From: an uncultured Bacteroidales bacterium
GTDB taxonomy: Bacteria; Bacteroidota; Bacteroidia; Bacteroidales; WCHB1-69
Assembly: GCA_946413585.1 (NCBI GenBank)
Contig: CAMKLG010000030.1
Location: 1-33,727, forward strand
Direction: 5' to 3'
DNA length: 33,727 nt
A program made the translations under genes and the position numbers. Each line of letters starts with the position of its first letter. Within the stretch, counting starts at the first letter, position 1. Below the pieces are notes generated by a model. The model was not told the origin of the DNA. It searched no databases and saw nothing but the letters and a program-made list of their open reading frames with translations. Shown here piece by piece: positions 8,717-18,371 of the stretch.

Positions 8717-10093
8717 TTAATAGCCTACTACTAATTGTTTGAAATAGTTTCCGCGTTCTTCGAAATTTTTGAACTGATTGTAGCTGGCGGCGGCGGGAGA
8801 AAGCAGAACAACGCCGTTTTGCGTGGTTTTATTGTAGGCGAAGCGCACGATCTCTTGGTAATCGTCTGTTTCGATGTGGTTTTCAGGCAGGGCGTTCTGC
8901 TCGCGACACATTTCCAACATTCGATGTCCGGCAGGACCCGTGAAAGCGATGTTCTGTATCGGATTGTCCTTTAGAAAATCGATAAGTACTTGGTAGTCAA
9001 TTCCTCTGTCGTAGCCGCCGAGAATAAGCGTATCTACACCGCGTAACGCATTCACAGCGGCGATGGCTGATTCAGGAATCGTGGAGATGCTGTCATTGTA
9101 AAATTCAATGCCCTTGAACTCACCCACATACTCTATTCGGTGTGGTAATCCTTTGAAAGTCAGAAGTGCATCAAGAATGTCGTTGTGTTTCACGCCCAAA
9201 CGGCGACAAATCGAGATAGCCGCCATGATGTTGAAATAATTGTGGGTGCCAGGGAGGTTTTTGTAGTCAATCAGGTCGTATTCATCGACGATTTCGCCGT
9301 CATTCATGAAACGAATGAGGTGATTTTTGCAACGCACGTGCAGACCCGGATGTATTTGTGTGCCGAAGATGCAGGTGTCACTTTCGGGTTTGTAACCCTT
9401 CACCCAACCAGGAATGTGCTCGTCATCCCCATTGTAAACCAAGAAGTTACCCTTCTTTTGGAATTTGAAGATGTTCATCTTGGCGATTTGGTACGTGTTG
9501 AAGGAGTTGAAGTGGTCGAGATGTTCTTGGTAGATGTTCAGTAGCACGGCATTGTCGGGTGAATGGTGCACGAACTCCAGCTGGTGCGCTGACAGTTCCG
9601 CTACTACAACAGATTCTGAGTCAAGCTGCTCCACGATGTCGAAGAAAGGCGTACCGATGTTGCCCGCTAAAAAGACATTTCCACGAGAGTGCTGCAAAAT
9701 ATGGAAAATCAGGGAGGAGGTGGTACTTTTACCCTTTGTTCCGGTTACGCCTACCACAAGCTCGTGAAAATATTCTAAAAAGAGATTCGTCTGAGAGGTG
9801 ATTTTTTCATTTTCAATGTAATAGTCAAGTCTGTTGAAACTGATGCCAGGACTTTTGAAGATGAGGTCGTAATGGTTGAGGTTGCGATCATACTCTTTCC
9901 CCTTGATGAACTTAAGGTGCTTGTCCTCGGCAAACTCATCCGTTTTGAGATTTTCATTACCGTCCGCAATCACGAGGTTCATTTTAGGGAAATGTCTCCT
10001 GATGAAACGGTAAGTGGAAACACCCTCCTTGCCGAATCCTAATATGATAACTTTTTGATTTTTAATCCTTTCTAGAAGTTGTTCTAAGGCCAT
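8717..10093 (-). CDS. murD: UDP-N-acetylmuramoyl-L-alanine--D-glutamate ligase MurD
   Basis: A 458-residue cytoplasmic Mur ligase. The N-terminal Rossmann-like nucleotide-sugar domain contains VIILGFGKEGVSTYRF (residues 15-30). The ATP P-loop is TGTKGKST (residues 117-124). The middle domain has AELSAHQLEFV and NIYQEHLDHF. The C-terminal domain has HRIEYVGEFKGIEFYNDSISTIPES and LILGGYDRGIDY, then LLSPAAASYNQFKNFEERG, the classic MurD ending. It adds D-Glu to UDP-MurNAc-L-Ala in peptidoglycan synthesis. It is not in a dcw cluster here. ATG at 10093 has a good -7 box 24 bp upstream. Confidence 0.97.
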   Translation of the reverse strand: MALEQLLERIKNQKVIILGFGKEGVSTYRFIRRHFPKMNLVIADGNENLKTDEFAEDKHLKFIKGKEYDRNLNHYDLIFKSPGISFNRLDYYIENEKITSQTNLFLEYFHELVVGVTGTKGKSTTSSLIFHILQHSRGNVFLAGNIGTPFFDIVEQLDSESVVVAELSAHQLEFVHHSPDNAVLLNIYQEHLDHFNSFNTYQIAKMNIFKFQKKGNFLVYNGDDEHIPGWVKGYKPESDTCIFGTQIHPGLHVRCKNHLIRFMNDGEIVDEYDLIDYKNLPGTHNYFNIMAAISICRRLGVKHNDILDALLTFKGLPHRIEYVGEFKGIEFYNDSISTIPESAIAAVNALRGVDTLILGGYDRGIDYQVLIDFLKDNPIQNIAFTGPAGHRMLEMCREQNALPENHIETDDYQEIVRFAYNKTTQNGVVLLSPAAASYNQFKNFEERGNYFKQLVVGY

Positions 10094-10116
10094 AGGTGGT
10101 TTGGTTTTTTGAAACG

Positions 10117-10124
10117 CAAAGATA
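10117..10124 (-). promoter_or_regulatory. Bacteroidota -7 box for murD
   Basis: The minus strand reads TATCTTTG followed by CGTTTC, 23 bp before the murD ATG. It implies that murD has its own promoter inside the run of minus-strand genes. Confidence 0.7.
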
Positions 10125-10135
10125 CTATTTTTTTA

Positions 10136-10261
10136 GGGAACAGGGAGAAGGGAGTCGTCACAAGTCACACGTCACAAGTCAAAGCCAAAGTCAAAGTTCA
10201 AAGTCAAAGTCCTCGTCACAAAGCATCCCTACCTCGCCAGTGTACGGCCAACAGCCAAAAG
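10136..10261 (-). repeat. Composite heptamer spacer D (TMTC-like gene to murD)
   Basis: GTCACAA, GTCAAAG and related heptamers run from about 10156 to 10215. After them come CACAAAGCAT and GTGTACGGCCAACAGCCAAA up to the stop of the TMTC-like gene. The TTTAGGG module is missing or reduced to a single TTTAGGGAACAGGGAG stretch. Confidence 0.8.
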
Positions 10262-12304
10262 CTAGTTCTTCCGATACTTTGCCGCTTCCTTCTCATCCCC
10301 TTTGTCCATATACATGTAGTACAAGTTCAACTTGATGTTGTCGTTGTCGGGGCTGAGTTCGAGAGCTTTCAGGAGGCAGCGTTCGGCGTTGGAGAAATCG
10401 CGTTTGATGGCGTAAGCGATGCCCATGTTCTCCCAAGCGCTGGAGAATTCAGGATGCTCTTCTACAATCTCCTTGAAAATCAGGATGGCTTCGTCCAGCT
10501 GTCCATATCCTCGACCCAAGACATTGCCTTTCACGTTCTTAGCAACAATGTTGTCGGGCTCTTTTTCCAGAATTTTGTTGACTTCGCGCCACGCTTCATC
10601 TACTTTCCCTTGGTTGAGCAATTCGTTGACGGGATCCAGTTCGTGTGCTTTCTGCGATTGAGATGCTGCGGTCAGCAGGTTCTGGGCTTGAGGGTTTTCG
10701 GGATCGATGAGCACTGCGTTTTGTGCAGCCTGCAGTGCCAGATCGGTTTTTTCGTCTAGTAAAGCTAACTCGCTGAGCAACAGGTATGCATTCAATGCGT
10801 GATTGTCCAGTTTCAGTGCTTTGTCCAGATATTTGTATGCGTCACGTTTGTCACGTTCTTTGTGGCTTTTTTTCCAGATTTGCAGACAGCTGCCGCCCGC
10901 CGAGATGTTGCATTTGATGCTGTTGTCGGAGGTTTTCACATCTGTCAGGAAAAGGGTGAAATCGTCCTTCCAGGTGAAATTACGTGTGAATGTCTTGATT
11001 CCAAAGAGCACGCAAACCACGGCTCCGATGCCTACGGCCGTCTTTTGCAGGGCAGGTGTGGGTGCGGTGGCTAATAGATAGAGCCACCAGCCTGCAAGCA
11101 GCGTGAATCCGGCTGATGCCATGAAGACGAATCGCTCGTTCATGAAGGTGCCTACATTGAAAAGAAGGTTGGAGGTGATGGAGAACGTGATGATGAAATA
11201 GAGGATGGCGAAAGCGGGTACGGTCTTCTTCTTCAGTTTCCAGATGCCATATCCAACGAGGGCGATGCAACCTACTAACAGCAACCAAACCAATGGGTTA
11301 CTGAAGTCGGTGATGGCGATTTGGTGCGGGTAGTAGTCGTGGGTGAGCGGGTGCGGGAAGAAGAGGAGTTTGAGGTATATGCCCCATGTGATCAACGTGG
11401 TGGCTATTTGTTGCGCGCGCGTGGAATGCACGTAAGGATTGTTCAGGATGTTGCTGGTCATGTCCGGCTGCATCATGCTTCCCAATGCCTTTGCGCGGAC
11501 GAAAAGGAAAAATGCGCTTCCTATCAGGAGAGGAATCAGCGTGACCAGATAGTCCATAGGACGTTTTTTGTCGCTTTGGAGATAGTAGAGCGCCAACGGG
11601 GTCACTGCAAGGAAGGTGATGGTGTTTTCTTTTGAGAAAATGCCGAAGGTGAATGCTAACAGGCTTACAATCAGCCAGTACCATTTTCTAGTATCGACAT
11701 ATTGTAAAGATGCCCAAAGTGCGGCGAAGGCTCCTAACATGGCGAAAATTTCGTCGCGACCCTTCACGTTGGCCACCACCTCAGTGTGAATCGGATGAAT
11801 AGCGAACAGCAGCGTCGCGATGAACGGTAGCGACTGGAACCATTTCTTTTGGGAGTGCTGCGGGAAAATTCGTGCCAGGACTTCGTACAGAAGTAGGCAT
11901 AATAGAATGAAATACAATAAGTTCATCAGGTGATTGACGAAGGGTAGGGGAGTGTCGTAAAAGAGTTGCTCGTTGGCAGGATTATGTAGGTTGTAGTAAT
12001 CGTCTAGGTCGCCGATTTGTTCGCGGATTTTCTTTCCAAATAATTGGAATTCAATCATGTACGTTAGTTGTGACATCGGACGGTAACGACCTCCGGCCAC
12101 GATGGAATGGTCGCTGCCGAAGTATCCTGTGAAAGTGTCTTCAGTGAAAATGCTCTTCACGGACTCCCACCCGCCTTTAATAGTGTATTTGCTCTCAAGG
12201 ATGACCATGCGGTCGTCCAGCGCATAGTGCAAAGTGAGCGTGTTTCCGTAACACATAATTGCGAGAATGGCGATGATGAGACGATGGAGGTTGTTTTTTT
12301 TCAT
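10262..12304 (-). CDS. TMTC-like polytopic membrane glycosyltransferase with C-terminal TPRs
   Basis: A 680-residue protein. Residues 1-440 are a GT-C-type polytopic membrane domain. A first helix is followed by an acidic loop with D30-D31 (YALDDRMVI), then GGRYRPMSQLTYMIEF and HPIHTEVVANVKGRDEIFAML, which match the conserved RPL and HP-x-H-TE-x-V-x-G-R-x-E motifs of TMTC/DUF1736 O-mannosyltransferase-like proteins. About ten further hydrophobic segments follow. Residues 480-680 are tetratricopeptide repeats (for example AYLLLSELALLDEKTDLALQ and ENMGIAYAIKRDFSNAERCL). By family analogy it would transfer a sugar from a lipid donor to exported proteins, but the donor and acceptor are unknown and activity is inferred. 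Bacteroidota are known to O-glycosylate secreted proteins. The start is ATG at 12304. Confidence 0.82.
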   Translation of the reverse strand: MKKNNLHRLIIAILAIMCYGNTLTLHYALDDRMVILESKYTIKGGWESVKSIFTEDTFTGYFGSDHSIVAGGRYRPMSQLTYMIEFQLFGKKIREQIGDLDDYYNLHNPANEQLFYDTPLPFVNHLMNLLYFILLCLLLYEVLARIFPQHSQKKWFQSLPFIATLLFAIHPIHTEVVANVKGRDEIFAMLGAFAALWASLQYVDTRKWYWLIVSLLAFTFGIFSKENTITFLAVTPLALYYLQSDKKRPMDYLVTLIPLLIGSAFFLFVRAKALGSMMQPDMTSNILNNPYVHSTRAQQIATTLITWGIYLKLLFFPHPLTHDYYPHQIAITDFSNPLVWLLLVGCIALVGYGIWKLKKKTVPAFAILYFIITFSITSNLLFNVGTFMNERFVFMASAGFTLLAGWWLYLLATAPTPALQKTAVGIGAVVCVLFGIKTFTRNFTWKDDFTLFLTDVKTSDNSIKCNISAGGSCLQIWKKSHKERDKRDAYKYLDKALKLDNHALNAYLLLSELALLDEKTDLALQAAQNAVLIDPENPQAQNLLTAASQSQKAHELDPVNELLNQGKVDEAWREVNKILEKEPDNIVAKNVKGNVLGRGYGQLDEAILIFKEIVEEHPEFSSAWENMGIAYAIKRDFSNAERCLLKALELSPDNDNIKLNLYYMYMDKGDEKEAAKYRKN

Positions 12305-12305
12305 T

Positions 12306-12368
12306 GTTTAGAGTTTAAGGTTTAGAGTTTAAGGTTTAGAGTTTATGTTATAAATTAACAGCGAGCAG
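12306..12368 (-). repeat. Composite heptamer spacer E (kdsA to TMTC-like gene)
   Basis: GTTTAGAGTTTAAGG-type heptamers (TTTAGAG and TTTAAGG alternating) fill 12306-12345. CAGCGAGCAGCTAAC follows, up to the kdsA stop. A short, degenerate member of the family. Confidence 0.8.
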
Positions 12369-13184
12369 CTAACACATTATCGCTTTACGTATCCGTAACA
12401 GCTTTTCCAACAGTGGTTTGAGTTCGTGTAAGGGAAGCATGTTGGCTCCGTCGGAGAGAGCCTTGGCGGGCTCGGGGTGGGTTTCCATGAAGAGACCGTC
12501 GAAGCCGACGGCCACACCGGCCTTGGCGATGGTCTCGATGAGGTCAGGTCGCCCGCCGGTGACTCCGGAGGGCTGGTTGGGCTGTTGTAATGAGTGAGTG
12601 CAGTCGAGGATGACCGGGCAGTGGTTCTCCTGCATGGCTTTCACGCCGCGGAAATCGACGATGAGGTCTTGGTAGCCGAAAGTGGTACCACGCTCGGTGA
12701 GCATCACACGCGGATTGCCCGCGCCGCGTACTTTACCTACCGCGCCGCCCATGGACTCTGGCGACATAAACTGTCCCTTTTTGATGTTGATGGTGCGACC
12801 CGTTTGGGCTGCCGCTACCAGCAGGTCGGTCTGACGGCAAAGGAAAGCGGGGATTTGCAGTACATCAGCAACTTCTGCCGCCCATGACGCTTCGTTTGCC
12901 GTGTGGATGTCTGTTACAATGGGGACCTGCAACTCCTCCTTCACACCTTTCAGAATGGCCATGGCTTTCTCGTCCCCAATGCCCGTGAAAGAACTTGCGG
13001 ATGAGCGATTGGCTTTTCTGTAAGATGCTTTGAAACAGAAAGGTATGCTTAGATCTTTGCATATCTTGTTGATTTCTCGTGCAATACGAAAAGTGATCTC
13101 CTCACTCTCCACTACACACGGCCCTGCGATTAAGAAAAAGTTGTTTTTGCAGGCTTCAGTTGACAAAAAAATGTCTGGTAGCAT
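12369..13184 (-). CDS. kdsA: 3-deoxy-8-phosphooctulonate (KDO-8-P) synthase
   Basis: The product is 271 residues from the ATG chosen at 13184. Visible motifs are FFLIAGPCVVESEEI, FKASYRKANRSS, VPIVTDIHTANEA, LQIPAFLCRQTDLLVAAAQTG, NIKKGQFMSPE, LTERGTTFGYQDLIVD, DCTHSLQQP and LFMETHPEPAKALSDGANMLPL, all characteristic of KdsA. It condenses arabinose-5-phosphate and phosphoenolpyruvate to KDO-8-phosphate for lipopolysaccharide inner core. An in-frame ATG at 13244 is rejected because the -7 box at 13210-13217 lies downstream of it, so the longer form would not be transcribed from this promoter. The extra 20 residues also precede the family's usual start. Confidence 0.97.
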   Translation of the reverse strand: MLPDIFLSTEACKNNFFLIAGPCVVESEEITFRIAREINKICKDLSIPFCFKASYRKANRSSASSFTGIGDEKAMAILKGVKEELQVPIVTDIHTANEASWAAEVADVLQIPAFLCRQTDLLVAAAQTGRTINIKKGQFMSPESMGGAVGKVRGAGNPRVMLTERGTTFGYQDLIVDFRGVKAMQENHCPVILDCTHSLQQPNQPSGVTGGRPDLIETIAKAGVAVGFDGLFMETHPEPAKALSDGANMLPLHELKPLLEKLLRIRKAIMC

Positions 13185-13209
13185 ATTCTTGAATGTTTTT
13201 TTCAGGCGG

Positions 13210-13217
13210 CAAAGATA
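13210..13217 (-). promoter_or_regulatory. Bacteroidota -7 box for kdsA
   Basis: The minus strand reads TATCTTTG followed by CCGCC, 25 bp before the ATG at 13184. It decides the kdsA start. Confidence 0.72.
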
Positions 13218-13475
13218 CGATTTTTGAGACGTTGGCCGCTTCATTTAGGAGATGTTTTTTCATCAACCCTTTTTTATCAAAATCCCATTTTTACATTTAC
13301 AGTGCAATTGTTGCGTCCGCTTTTCCTTTCTGCATTCAAACCTTTATCCCAGATTTGAAACAATACCTGACGTTTTTGTCCGAAAGTGCGACACGTAAAT
13401 TTTTACAGTTAATTGTTAAGAAATGAAAATGAAAAATAATTTTAATTATATGTAGGTTTGTGTTGGGAAAAGTTT

Positions 13476-13483
13476 TATTTTTG
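13476..13483 (+). promoter_or_regulatory. Bacteroidota -7 box for the secreted repeat-protein operon
   Basis: TATTTTTG followed by CCGCG. A TTTG at 13457-13460 sits upstream, at a shorter spacing than the usual -33 element. An in-frame ATG at 13489 is too close to the box, so translation from 13567 is favoured. Confidence 0.7.
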
Positions 13484-13566
13484 CCGCGATGAAAATTCGT
13501 GATATGACGAATCTTTTTAGAACAATTAGAATTAATAAACTCAACAATTATCAAAAAAAACATGTC

Positions 13567-16500
13567 ATGAAGAAAAAACTACATTTTTTGCTGACGATGA
13601 TGCTTTTTTGCGCGATGTTGACCCAAGCGCAAAATGTTCCATTTCATGTTCGTTTTTCAACTTCTGCGGCCTCTTGTTATAATAATGGCAAGATTGTCTA
13701 TGCGTTGACAGATTCAGAGGGGACGGTGCTGGATTCGTTGCCTGCAGGCTTGTCGCAAGTCCGCATCTATTATCGGTTGCCGAATAGCGACACCATCCAC
13801 TATTCTGGCTGGTATTATGCTGGGGGTGAGGATACGCTTACCATCAATAGCGGTTCCTACGTCGTTGGAGTGGAAGGGTTGCATGACAACGGATCTGGTG
13901 GTTTTGTGAGGGTGGATACGCATACGGTGATGACAGTGACGACTACCTATCAAAAACCCGAGGCATCCGCATTGGTGCAGACCGCTCCATATACGACTTA
14001 TGCGGGGAATATGCCGACTGTGCCTTGTGGAAACAGTGGGCGCGTGCAATTACTGGCATTGGGTGGCCGCTTCCCTTATACTGTAACGGTGTGCGATCAT
14101 TCAACGGGCGATACACTCCGCACTCAAATCTTTCCTGATTATCAGAATCATGGCTCATACGCCGAAAATGCATCTTATAAGGATTATTATACCTTTGATA
14201 CATTGGGCGCGGGCACTTGGGATTTTTATTTGGTGGACGGCTGTGGCTACGGACTGCCGCGCATCACGCAAAATGTGGCTGTAACAGGACTTCCGAAAGT
14301 GACAAAATTGAGGATTTACGCCTCGTCTGGCAATTTTGCGGATTCCAATGTGGTTAGAGTCATTGTGCAATTCAACAAGGCAGTGGAACCATATAGAACT
14401 TATATGGAACAATATGCGCGTTATCGTATTGACTATGAGGGGCTTGAATCTAAAGAATGGCGGCCACTTCCATCAAATATTAGAGAAGACTCGTTTGTGC
14501 TGTATGATACAGTGTATGCTGCTGGAAAATATTGTGATATATGGAATCGCAAGATTACATTTGAATATAAGTTGGAAGGGTGTGAGGATTGGCAGAAAAC
14601 CATGGCGTTCCAGTATTTGAGACCGGACGAACGCTATTATGAAAAAGATAGCGTTAATGTAACCCTCGCAATACATGAGAATGATCAGCCTTGCGGTACT
14701 ATAAGAGACTGGCAAAGAGATTTTTACCGTATTCGTTACTATACTACCAGTGTTTATCCCAACAGACCCTACGATCCTGATCTTTTTTACGATGTGACTT
14801 CTGATGAGTTGATATCAAAAGACTATTACAGATACTATTATACGCATCCGTTGTCGTGGGTTTACACGGATATGAGGACGGGTGAAGTTATCAAAACGGA
14901 CACAATCGGAATTATCACTGACTTCTCCTACCTGTATGCGCGTGAGGTCGAGGAGCGTTACGGCTCTTTGGATGATACCACATTGACGATTCCTGTCCTT
15001 CGCAGATTGAAGGACGGGAAAGGGTGCGAACTGTATGCCACGGAAGATACTATGACGTTTTTCCGTGGTCATGGTCGAGTGGTACCGGTTTGGACTACCG
15101 AGCAAAGCAAGGAATCTCAGTATTGTTGTCGAGATATGCAGAGTGTGACCATATCGCAATTGTCGTCGCAGGTCACCATTCCACCCATTTCAACAAAAGT
15201 GCGATTGGTGCATAGTCCGGATCATAATTTCTACAATTTCGAGGCTGTGTATGATCCTGAAACCGAAAGATGGGAGATTACTCGCGACCGTGTGGAAAAT
15301 GGAGCGATTATTGAAGGAAAGTATGATGGCAGATCGTTGTCAATAAGGGATTATTGTCTCTTAACTGGGCCCTATTGGTTTGAGGTGGTTACGCCTTGCG
15401 ACTCTTTCTTGCTGAAATGCGAAGCTAAATTTAATAATTATATAAAAATGGATCTTTTAGAGGATCCGGCTTACATTGTGACAAAGGATTGCGGCAATAT
15501 GTACATGGAATATACGGCCGGAAAATATTTGAGAACGTTATACAGAAGGTATGCATCTGAAGATAGGGCAGATACGGTGGAGAGTGTTGTCAACCCTATC
15601 ATAAAGGTGATTCAAGCACCGCACAATAGTCATGTTAACACTTCCTCCTTTAGCCTGAATACGCGAGTAAGAGTTTCAATGCCAGGTCAGTACATTTTTG
15701 AATTCAAACCGGATGATATGAATTCCATCCCTGTATGTGAATCAATGGTTAGGTATGACACGCTGGAAGTCGGTATCAAAACGGTGGAGTTCGAATATGC
15801 AATAGCATTGCTCTGCGACTCGTCTTCCACGGTGGGCAATGCGTATGTGAAAGGGAAAAACGGTACGGAACCTTATACCTATATATTATATAGTCGTCCT
15901 AACCGACAAGGTGAGGTCTTGGGGATGAATAATACGGGTGTGTTTTTGAATGTACCAATGCGTTCAAATGAGGAGTTATCTTGCTTGATATCAGATTCTT
16001 GTGTTTCATATTTCCATGTGAATTTTTATCCGAGAACGTTGGCAGAGTTGAAAAAAGTATGGTTTGATGATGGCTTGACGGTCGATTCTACTTGCGAAGG
16101 CACTACGATTCAGGTGCATGCACTTTCCATCAGTGAGGTGCTGCGTTATGAATGGTTTGGACCTGACGGTTTTCACGCTACAACATCGGATCCATACGTC
16201 CACATTCCGCGTGGTGGAAGCAGTGGTTGGTATAAAGTGGTGATATCATACGACCAGTGTGCACAAGAACTGTCAGACAGCATTTTTCTGACCGTTCAGG
16301 AAGCCCCCCGCCTTACTGTAGCTCCTAACGCTATGGTTTGTCCAGGTGATTCTGTGGAGGTGCGATTTGTGCCCACCACGCCATTGGATGTGGACAAAGT
16401 ACGCTTTGAAGTTGCCTTTTCGAATGGTGGCGGTACCACAACCCGAAGTTATGTTGCAACGCCGGGTGACACGGTTCGAGACGTCTTTTCGACTTTTTCG

Positions 16501-18321
16501 GACGCAAAAATCTACCCCGTTTTGGTAGATGATGGGCGTTGTGCATACCTATATGCGGATACGGCAGACACTGCGTTCATACACTTACGGACGGATCTGC
16601 TTCCAGCGTGCACAGTGCTAACCACCTATGACACGGTTTGTCATGGTAGCGATGCGCAACTTAGTGCAAAAGCCACGTTGTCAGAGCCTTATCTCCTTAA
16701 ATGGTACTCGGATTATGCGCTCACCCAGCTGCTGAGAACGGATACAATGCTTGATGACGAGGCATGGTCGTATTATGACACAGCCGCCATTACACAAAGA
16801 ACGATTCTCTATGTGGCGTTGGAAACAGAAAACCAATGTCCAACGATTAACGGATTGGTATCCAAAGAGATGAATATGCAAGATGGAACGACGGTTTTGG
16901 AATGTGGGCAAGGTGTCCGTCTCTTTGATGCCGGAGGTTCAGAAGGAAAATATCCCGTCCTCAGTAGTGCGGTGCACCGTTTCCGTTCCGCAGACGGCAG
17001 GCCGGTCGTTCTCCATTTCGAAGAATTGAAGTTGTCAAAGACCTCACATCTGCAGATTTTCACAGGTGATGAGTTGCATGCAGATTCTTTGCTCTGGGAT
17101 TTGACGGTGGGTAGTTGGAATCCGGGGATGGTGATTTCATCAGGGAATGCACTCACACTCCGATTCTCAAGCGGAAAGATTTCGGATGCTGGTTGGAGTG
17201 CGGTGGTGGAATGTGCGCCGGGAGTGGCCATTGCAGATGTGTGGCCGAAACATGAGACAGTGTTGCACGATGAGGTCTGCCAAAGCCAGACGCGCACGTA
17301 CGATGACCCTTACGGCATCGTTCCCGAACTTGCATCGTCAGAGGCATTGAACGCGGCCGTTCGGGAAGCTGGGATTTACTATTTCAACAAGAATTACTCT
17401 GGAATGGGAGAACATGGTTGCGATTCTTCCGTGACTTTAGAACTCTTCGTGAATGCGCCAGCGATCCATGATACTACGGTGTTGACCACCATACTTCACG
17501 GCGGAACTTTTCTTTGGCATGACAGTCTTTATAGGCAATCAGGACAATATGTTGTGCATTATTCTCGTGCAGATGACTGTGATAGCCTGGAAGTGCTGAA
17601 CTTGACAGTCTTGGACGCACACGTTGAATCGGAAAATGTCTGTAAGGGGGACAGTGCTACCATGATGGTGGATGTGAGCGGCTCTGGGAAACGTTCACGT
17701 GCAGTGTCGATGACGAGAACAGGAAAAATAGGGGATGTGTTGTGTACAGACGGTGCGTTGTTGTCGATAGATTCTTTCTTGGTCAGTGGCAAGACGGCTA
17801 AAGGAGTAGTCTTCGAGACGGATGCGCTGGGTCTCCACGGATTAGCTGTGGCATTGTCGGAAAGCACTCAGCCGATGGCCGTGACGATGAGAAGTGTATC
17901 AATATTGCCCAGGAACTCCCGGGAGTCAGCCTTATGGGATAGGGATGGCCTTGTAAACACACGGCGGATACGGAATGCAGTGGATGCCGCACCAAATACG
18001 AATTTCGAACACCACGCTCCGGCAGCTAAGTTTTGCTTCTATTATGATTCCAACACTTTACAGGTAGGATCCGCTCCCGAGGGTTGGTATATGCCCTCTC
18101 TTGGCGAAATGAATGTCTTGTATATCAACCGTTTGAAAGTGAATCGGACACTGCGAAAGCTGGCAGAACAGAATCCCAATGTGATGCCGATGTCCTCATC
18201 TGGCTATTGGACCTCCACTGTGTATAATAACAATAACGCATGGATTATTTCCAATCATGGAGGTGTCGCATCTTCAACTATTGGAAATCAATATGGAACT
18301 CGCCCTATTATGGCTTTCTGA
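13567..18321 (+). CDS. Giant secreted surface protein with HGCDS repeat motif and FISUMP-like C-terminus
   Basis: The product is 1584 residues from the ATG at 13567, which begins a clear signal peptide (MKKKLHFLLTMMLFCAMLTQAQ). An upstream in-frame ATG at 13489 would add 26 residues and lies within 6 bp of the promoter box, so it is rejected. The bulk is beta-rich with many paired Cys and no enzyme motif. An Ig-like stretch sits near residues 860-910 (RYEWFGPDGFHATTSDPYVH). Residues about 1282-1348 hold HGCDSSVTLELFV and WHDSLYRQSGQYVVHYSRADD, the same unit as the repeats in the gene at the left edge. The last ~115 residues have EGWYMPSLGEMNVLY, SSGYWTSTVYNN and a final GTRPIMAF, resembling Fibrobacter-succinogenes-type (FISUMP) or DUF1566 domains. 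No type IX sorting domain is visible. Surface adhesion is inference. Confidence 0.8.
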   Translation: MKKKLHFLLTMMLFCAMLTQAQNVPFHVRFSTSAASCYNNGKIVYALTDSEGTVLDSLPAGLSQVRIYYRLPNSDTIHYSGWYYAGGEDTLTINSGSYVVGVEGLHDNGSGGFVRVDTHTVMTVTTTYQKPEASALVQTAPYTTYAGNMPTVPCGNSGRVQLLALGGRFPYTVTVCDHSTGDTLRTQIFPDYQNHGSYAENASYKDYYTFDTLGAGTWDFYLVDGCGYGLPRITQNVAVTGLPKVTKLRIYASSGNFADSNVVRVIVQFNKAVEPYRTYMEQYARYRIDYEGLESKEWRPLPSNIREDSFVLYDTVYAAGKYCDIWNRKITFEYKLEGCEDWQKTMAFQYLRPDERYYEKDSVNVTLAIHENDQPCGTIRDWQRDFYRIRYYTTSVYPNRPYDPDLFYDVTSDELISKDYYRYYYTHPLSWVYTDMRTGEVIKTDTIGIITDFSYLYAREVEERYGSLDDTTLTIPVLRRLKDGKGCELYATEDTMTFFRGHGRVVPVWTTEQSKESQYCCRDMQSVTISQLSSQVTIPPISTKVRLVHSPDHNFYNFEAVYDPETERWEITRDRVENGAIIEGKYDGRSLSIRDYCLLTGPYWFEVVTPCDSFLLKCEAKFNNYIKMDLLEDPAYIVTKDCGNMYMEYTAGKYLRTLYRRYASEDRADTVESVVNPIIKVIQAPHNSHVNTSSFSLNTRVRVSMPGQYIFEFKPDDMNSIPVCESMVRYDTLEVGIKTVEFEYAIALLCDSSSTVGNAYVKGKNGTEPYTYILYSRPNRQGEVLGMNNTGVFLNVPMRSNEELSCLISDSCVSYFHVNFYPRTLAELKKVWFDDGLTVDSTCEGTTIQVHALSISEVLRYEWFGPDGFHATTSDPYVHIPRGGSSGWYKVVISYDQCAQELSDSIFLTVQEAPRLTVAPNAMVCPGDSVEVRFVPTTPLDVDKVRFEVAFSNGGGTTTRSYVATPGDTVRDVFSTFSDAKIYPVLVDDGRCAYLYADTADTAFIHLRTDLLPACTVLTTYDTVCHGSDAQLSAKATLSEPYLLKWYSDYALTQLLRTDTMLDDEAWSYYDTAAITQRTILYVALETENQCPTINGLVSKEMNMQDGTTVLECGQGVRLFDAGGSEGKYPVLSSAVHRFRSADGRPVVLHFEELKLSKTSHLQIFTGDELHADSLLWDLTVGSWNPGMVISSGNALTLRFSSGKISDAGWSAVVECAPGVAIADVWPKHETVLHDEVCQSQTRTYDDPYGIVPELASSEALNAAVREAGIYYFNKNYSGMGEHGCDSSVTLELFVNAPAIHDTTVLTTILHGGTFLWHDSLYRQSGQYVVHYSRADDCDSLEVLNLTVLDAHVESENVCKGDSATMMVDVSGSGKRSRAVSMTRTGKIGDVLCTDGALLSIDSFLVSGKTAKGVVFETDALGLHGLAVALSESTQPMAVTMRSVSILPRNSRESALWDRDGLVNTRRIRNAVDAAPNTNFEHHAPAAKFCFYYDSNTLQVGSAPEGWYMPSLGEMNVLYINRLKVNRTLRKLAEQNPNVMPMSSSGYWTSTVYNNNNAWIISNHGGVASSTIGNQYGTRPIMAF

Positions 18322-18371
18322 TTTTGTACTTGTAGGTAAAAATAATCTAACGAACTAATAATAAGCTAATT

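Larger units (their letters stand above)
13185..13566. other. Divergent intergenic region between kdsA and the 1584-residue secreted protein
   Basis: AT-rich gap of 382 bp holding the kdsA -7 box (13210-13217) and the -7 box of the plus-strand gene (13476-13483). No convincing gene or large repeat is seen between them. Confidence 0.6.

Noticed and set aside
13185-13244. Longer kdsA with 20 extra residues from an upstream ATG
   Set aside because: The -7 box for kdsA sits downstream of that ATG.
13489-13566. Extra 26 N-terminal residues on the large secreted protein
   Set aside because: The ATG is only 6 bp after the promoter box, and the signal peptide begins at the next ATG at 13567.
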